A stretch of 59,784 nt of DNA from Verrucomicrobiota bacterium. Lineage in GTDB: Bacteria > Verrucomicrobiota > Verrucomicrobiia > Verrucomicrobiales > V1-33. The DNA lies in NCBI GenBank assembly GCA_003402705.1, contig QQNF01000015.1:1-59784 (forward strand), in the 5' to 3' direction. The notes below the pieces were generated by a model that made no database searches, was not told the DNA's origin, and worked only from the letters and a program-made list of their open reading frames with translations. Positions within the stretch are counted from its first letter, which is position 1. The number at the start of each line of letters is the position of its first letter. A program made the position numbers and the translations under genes. Shown here piece by piece: positions 56,147 to 59,784 of the stretch.

Positions 56147-56845
56147 TCAAGTTCCCCGGCGGTTCCCGTACAACGCCACGTGCAACCGTTGGCAGAACCG
56201 GTGCCCGCTCTCCTTGCACACGTCGCTCAGCCACGCACTCCGCTCCGCTAGTTCCCCCGGCTCCCGTCCCTCCGGCATCAGTAGAATCTCCCACGGCCTA
56301 ACCTCACAGCACGTCTCCTCCATCAGCGCCCGCATCTCCTCAAGGTCCTCCCGCGCCGCAATCACAAACTTCCACTGGCACTCACTGTGTCCGTGCCACG
56401 CCCGCAGCACATCCGGACGCCACCGGGCCTCCTCATGACGCCGGATCCACCCGGCCTCCGCCTCTCCCTCCAGCGGCACCGAGTGCGCCAATTTCGGACT
56501 CAACGACGCAAGGTCACACGCAATCCCAGCCGGCGGCACCGTCCCCGCCGTCTCAATCGTGATGTGATACCCGCGCTCCCGCAACGCCGCCGCCAACTCG
56601 TGAATCCCCCGCGCCACCATCGGCTCACCACCCGTCAGCACCACATGCCGCGCCACCGGCCACTCCCCGACCGCCCCCACAATCTCCTCCACCCCCATCT
56701 CCTTCCCCTCAGGCTTCCATGACGCATACGGCGTGTCGCACCACCGACACCGCAAATTGCACCCGCTCGTCCGCACAAACACCGACGGCACGCCCGTCAG
56801 CACGCCTTCCCCCTGCAAACTATAGAATATCTCGGAAATCAGCAT
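56147..56845 (-). CDS. queE: 7-carboxy-7-deazaguanine synthase (radical SAM)
   Basis: 232 aa. MLISEIFYSLQGEG is the typical QueE opening, and SGCNLRCRWCDTPYA holds the three Cys of the [4Fe-4S] cluster (C-x3-C-x2-C). VVLTGGEPM is the SAM-binding GGEP motif, and HITIETAGTVPPAG follows. The C-terminal part (ECQWKFVIA; WEILLMPEG) is also as in QueE. The enzyme makes the 7-deazapurine core for queuosine. It lies 12 bp after the HIT gene. Confidence 0.9.
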   Translation of the reverse strand: MLISEIFYSLQGEGVLTGVPSVFVRTSGCNLRCRWCDTPYASWKPEGKEMGVEEIVGAVGEWPVARHVVLTGGEPMVARGIHELAAALRERGYHITIETAGTVPPAGIACDLASLSPKLAHSVPLEGEAEAGWIRRHEEARWRPDVLRAWHGHSECQWKFVIAAREDLEEMRALMEETCCEVRPWEILLMPEGREPGELAERSAWLSDVCKESGHRFCQRLHVALYGNRRGT

Positions 56846-56857
56846 CGTCTCTCCCGC

Positions 56858-57286
56858 TCACGCCTCCGGCACAAATTCCCCATGCCCCGCCGCCCGCAGC
56901 GCCGCCCGCAACCGCTCCGCCGCCGCATCCAACGCCTCCGCCCCAGCCCGGCTGTCCTGCCGCCCGAAATCCATGTCCCCAATCTCATCAATCGGCGTCA
57001 GATGCAGATGCAAATGCGGCACCTCCAACCCCGCACACATCAACCCCACCTTCGTGCACGGAAACGCCGCCTGAATCCCCCGCCCCACCTTCTGCGCCGT
57101 CACAAACAAATGCGCCGCCAGCTCCTCCGGCGCATCCACCCAGTGATCCACCTCCTCCCGCGGCACCACCAGCGTGTGCCCAGGCCGAATCGGCGCAATC
57201 GTCATGAACGCCATACACTTCTCGTCCTTCCACACAAATCGCCCCGGAATCTCTCCGGCAATAATACGGGTAAATAAGGTCGCCAT
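56858..57286 (-). CDS. HIT family nucleotide-binding hydrolase
   Basis: 142 aa. TRIIAGEIPGRFVWKDEKCM and APIRPGHTLVVPREEVDHW are the family's nucleotide-binding blocks. The histidine triad is PHLHLHL (His91, 93, 95). A helical C-terminus of about 40 residues follows. Proteins of this group hydrolyse adenosine phosphoramidates or dinucleotides. It is first of two genes with queE, 12 bp apart, and diverges from the kinase. Confidence 0.88.
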   Translation of the reverse strand: MATLFTRIIAGEIPGRFVWKDEKCMAFMTIAPIRPGHTLVVPREEVDHWVDAPEELAAHLFVTAQKVGRGIQAAFPCTKVGLMCAGLEVPHLHLHLTPIDEIGDMDFGRQDSRAGAEALDAAAERLRAALRAAGHGEFVPEA

Positions 57287-57405
57287 GGTGCTCTTCAGTT
57301 CAGGTTCGGGGAATCGTCACAGAGAAACCATTTGCCGCCGCTCCGCAATTCCCTTAACTCGATTTCCGCGCCTCTCCCCAATCCCGGCGCCACCCCATCC
57401 GCCGC

Positions 57406-59784
57406 ATGACCAACCGCTACCAAGTGAAAGGAAAAATCGGCCAAGGCGGCCTCGGCGACGTCTACCTCGCCCACGACTCCCAGCTCGATCGCGACGTCGC
57501 CCTCAAACGGGTCCGCCCACCCGAAGACTCCGCCATCAGCGCCGCCAACCTCGAAGCCGATCTCATCCGCGAGGCCCGCACCCTTTCCTCCCTCCAGCAC
57601 CCCAATATCGTCACCATCTACGACGTCGGACACAACGAATCCGGCTCCTTCGTCGTCATGGAACTCCTCAAAGGCGAAACCCTCGACCAGGTCAGCGATC
57701 GCGGCAAACTCACCGTCGCAGACTTCCGCGAGGTCGTCCTCCAGGTCCTCGAAGGCATGGTCGCCGCCCAATCCCTCGGACTCGTCCACCGCGACCTCAA
57801 ACCAGGCAACCTCATGGTCAACTGGCTCGCCAGTGGCAAATTCCAAATCAAAATCCTCGACTTCGGCCTCGCCCGATTCTCCAAATCCGCCGTTCCCCAG
57901 ACTCAGGACCAGGGCGACGGCATCTTCGGCTCCATCTGGTTCATGGCCCCGGAACAATTCGAGCGCCTCCCGCTCGACGCCCGCACCGACATGTACTCGC
58001 TCGGCTGCATCTTCTACAAAATCCTCACCCAGCGCCACCCCTTCGACGGCACTTCCCCCGTCGATGTCATGGTCAGCCACCTCCAGCACGCCGTCACCCC
58101 TCTCCACCAACTCCGCAACGACGTCCCCCGCTGGATGGCCGACTGGGTCATGTGGCTCGTCTCCCGCAACATGGACGATCGCCCCCACGACGCACGCACC
58201 GCCCTCAATTTCTTCCTCGCCGAAGCCTCCGGCCTCCCCGCCGAACCCGCTCCACCTCCACCTCCGCCCCCCAAAACCGCCTCAGTCCGCATCGTCGGCC
58301 GCGGCACCGCCCGAGGCCAACGCAACCCCTCCCAACCCGCCCGCTCCCCAGCACCCGTCACGCGCCCTGCAACCGCCACGCCCGCAGCTCCCGCCGCCGC
58401 CGCCAAACCCGCCACGCGACCCGTCGCGCTAGCCGTCTCTCCCACCACCACCCCACCCCGCGCCGCCTCCTCCAAACCGTCCCGCCCCACCACCCCAAAA
58501 GACCCAAGGGCCGCCCTCAAATGGTGGATCCTCGCCGGCGTCGCCCTCGTCGCCTACCTCACATGGGTCATCCTCAAACCCCGTACCCCCATCCTCCCAC
58601 GCGCCGACCACGACGAACTCGTCACCCGGCTCTCCATCCAGGATGAACCCCCAGGCGACGCCACCCTCGTCGCCGAACTCGTCTCGTGGATCGGCGAAAC
58701 CGCCTCCCCGGAAACCCCCAAAATCGCCGCCGTCCTCGGCCGTCTCAAAGGCCCCGACATCAACGAGGCCATCGGCACCCAACTCGCCACCGCCAAAGGA
58801 GCCGCCCGCACCGTCCTCACCGAAATCGCCGGCGACCGTCCCTCCGCTCCCGGCAACGCCGCCCTCCTCGAAATCCTCGCCTCCGGCTCCCCCGAGGACC
58901 GCAACCTCGCCGCCACCTCCCTCGGCAAATCAGGCAACGCCCCGGAAGCCCTCGCCATGGTCAAGGCCGCCGCCATCGCCAAAGACGACCAGTCCCGACG
59001 CAATCTCGCCAACGGCGTCTCCGCCATCCTCGCCCGCTCCGCCGACCCCGCCACCCGCGTCCGCACGATCGCTCCCCTCCTGCCTTCCTGCGACCCAGCC
59101 TTCCGCCCCGATCTCCTCCGCCTCCTCGCCGCCACCGGCGATTCCTCCGCCTCCGATGTCCTCATCGACGAAATCAAAGCCGGCGGCGACCGTCTCCGCG
59201 ACGCCTTCAACCAGCTCGACGCATGGCCCGCCGCCGACTCCAATCTCGCCAGCGCCGTCCTCTCAGCCACCCTAGCCGGTGACCACGACTCCCTCACCGG
59301 CCCCGCCGCCCGGCTCCTCGCCCGGCTCCAGGACCTCGATGCCGCCGCCACCGTCACCTCCCTCGCCCGGCTCGTCCCCGCCACCGCTTCCTCACCAAAA
59401 GCCGCTACCGACTTCTGCCTCGCCGCCGCTTCCCTGGCCTCCCCGGAAGCCGCTGCCCTCGTCGCCTCCATCACCAGCGACGCCGCCGCCCCAGCCCAGG
59501 CCGCCATCGCCGATAACATCAAGCGCATCACCACCATCCAAACCGGCGCCAACATCCTCCCCGCCGCCGCCGCCGTCATCGTCAGCAACACCAAGGACGC
59601 CTTCCACTCCCCCACCGTCCGCTACATCACCAGCTGGCTCCAGCCCTCCACCCGCCTCGCATGGGACGTCTCCATCCCCAAAGCCGGCAAATTCTCCGTC
59701 TCCATCCTCCAAAGCAGCGGCCAAAAAGGCGACCGCTCCTGCCGCATCGCCCTCGGCACCTCCGCCACCGAACGCAATGTCCGC
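57406..59784 (+). CDS. Membrane Ser/Thr protein kinase, 3' end outside window
   Basis: 793 codons from ATG 57406, still open at the window edge. The kinase domain starts at once: GKIGQGGLGDVYLAHD (P-loop), VALKRV (Lys), HRDLKPGN (from about residue 128, catalytic loop), KILDFGLA, and WFMAPEQF. A Pro/Ala-rich linker (about 285-370) leads to one membrane helix (about 372-392, WWILAGVALVAYLTWVIL). The outside part is Ala-rich with HEAT/ARM-like helical repeats (EDRNLAATSLGKSGNAPEAL). A beta domain then begins (AWDVSIPKAGKFSVSIL). It is a PASTA-less verrucomicrobial sensor kinase; the signal is unknown. Confidence 0.88.
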   Translation, partial: MTNRYQVKGKIGQGGLGDVYLAHDSQLDRDVALKRVRPPEDSAISAANLEADLIREARTLSSLQHPNIVTIYDVGHNESGSFVVMELLKGETLDQVSDRGKLTVADFREVVLQVLEGMVAAQSLGLVHRDLKPGNLMVNWLASGKFQIKILDFGLARFSKSAVPQTQDQGDGIFGSIWFMAPEQFERLPLDARTDMYSLGCIFYKILTQRHPFDGTSPVDVMVSHLQHAVTPLHQLRNDVPRWMADWVMWLVSRNMDDRPHDARTALNFFLAEASGLPAEPAPPPPPPPKTASVRIVGRGTARGQRNPSQPARSPAPVTRPATATPAAPAAAAKPATRPVALAVSPTTTPPRAASSKPSRPTTPKDPRAALKWWILAGVALVAYLTWVILKPRTPILPRADHDELVTRLSIQDEPPGDATLVAELVSWIGETASPETPKIAAVLGRLKGPDINEAIGTQLATAKGAARTVLTEIAGDRPSAPGNAALLEILASGSPEDRNLAATSLGKSGNAPEALAMVKAAAIAKDDQSRRNLANGVSAILARSADPATRVRTIAPLLPSCDPAFRPDLLRLLAATGDSSASDVLIDEIKAGGDRLRDAFNQLDAWPAADSNLASAVLSATLAGDHDSLTGPAARLLARLQDLDAAATVTSLARLVPATASSPKAATDFCLAAASLASPEAAALVASITSDAAAPAQAAIADNIKRITTIQTGANILPAAAAVIVSNTKDAFHSPTVRYITSWLQPSTRLAWDVSIPKAGKFSVSILQSSGQKGDRSCRIALGTSATERNVR

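Overview
The window looks like chromosome of a high-GC member of the Verrucomicrobia (Verrucomicrobiaceae / Luteolibacter-like). The evidence is a typical gene mix: secreted lamin-tail/CotH proteins, a DUF1080 (3-keto-disaccharide hydrolase-type) protein, a Tat-exported Gfo/Idh/MocA oxidoreductase, a sulfatase, a membrane Ser/Thr kinase, DUF3616 and PDZ proteases. The same short dispersed repeats recur in the gaps. This placement is inferred from gene content only. No rRNA or tRNA gene was seen. The + strand of the backbone is strikingly C-rich whichever way the genes point, so + strand genes end codons in C and - strand genes end them in G.

Layout. 0-9.9 kb: the tail of a secreted protein, a repeat cluster, a small hypothetical protein, a lipoprotein esterase operon, then a damaged CotH/lamin-tail gene. 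That gene is fused at its 5' end to a DUF3293 gene and interrupted by an in-frame TAG; an intact DUF3293 paralogue lies just behind it. 10-17 kb: a defence island on the - strand, with a two-gene McrBC-like modification-dependent restriction system, an hsdM scrap, a toxin-antitoxin-SecB-like chaperone (TAC) operon and an orphan ParD-like antitoxin. 17-36 kb: backbone genes, including a YHS/TRASH protein, a PfkB kinase, a Gfo/Idh/MocA protein, a large Ig-repeat secreted protein, topoisomerase III, a family 2 glycosyltransferase, a MetE-like protein, DUF3616, a TPR membrane protein, and a tandem pair made of an active DegP-like protease and a pseudoprotease.

36-45 kb: an accessory region. It holds a kefF/kefC deletion scar, a truncated methyltransferase, an alpha/alpha-barrel secreted protein, small hypothetical genes and, at its right end, a chromosomal integron. 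The integron has an IntI integrase on the + strand, an attI-side junction, and four cassettes on the - strand separated by attC-like hairpins whose core reads GTTCGCC instead of the usual GTTRRRY. The cassettes encode small unknown proteins, two of them multi-spanning membrane proteins. 45-59.8 kb: core metabolism and information genes (a prephenate dehydratase, an RNase H-like exonuclease, DUF1080, a GT4 glycosyltransferase, NuoG, homoserine dehydrogenase, DNA ligase A, a sulfatase, QueE, a HIT protein), ending in a Ser/Thr kinase that runs off the window.

The strongest leads are the integron with its unusual attC cores, the TAC operon, and the DUF3293-CotH chimera with its amber codon.
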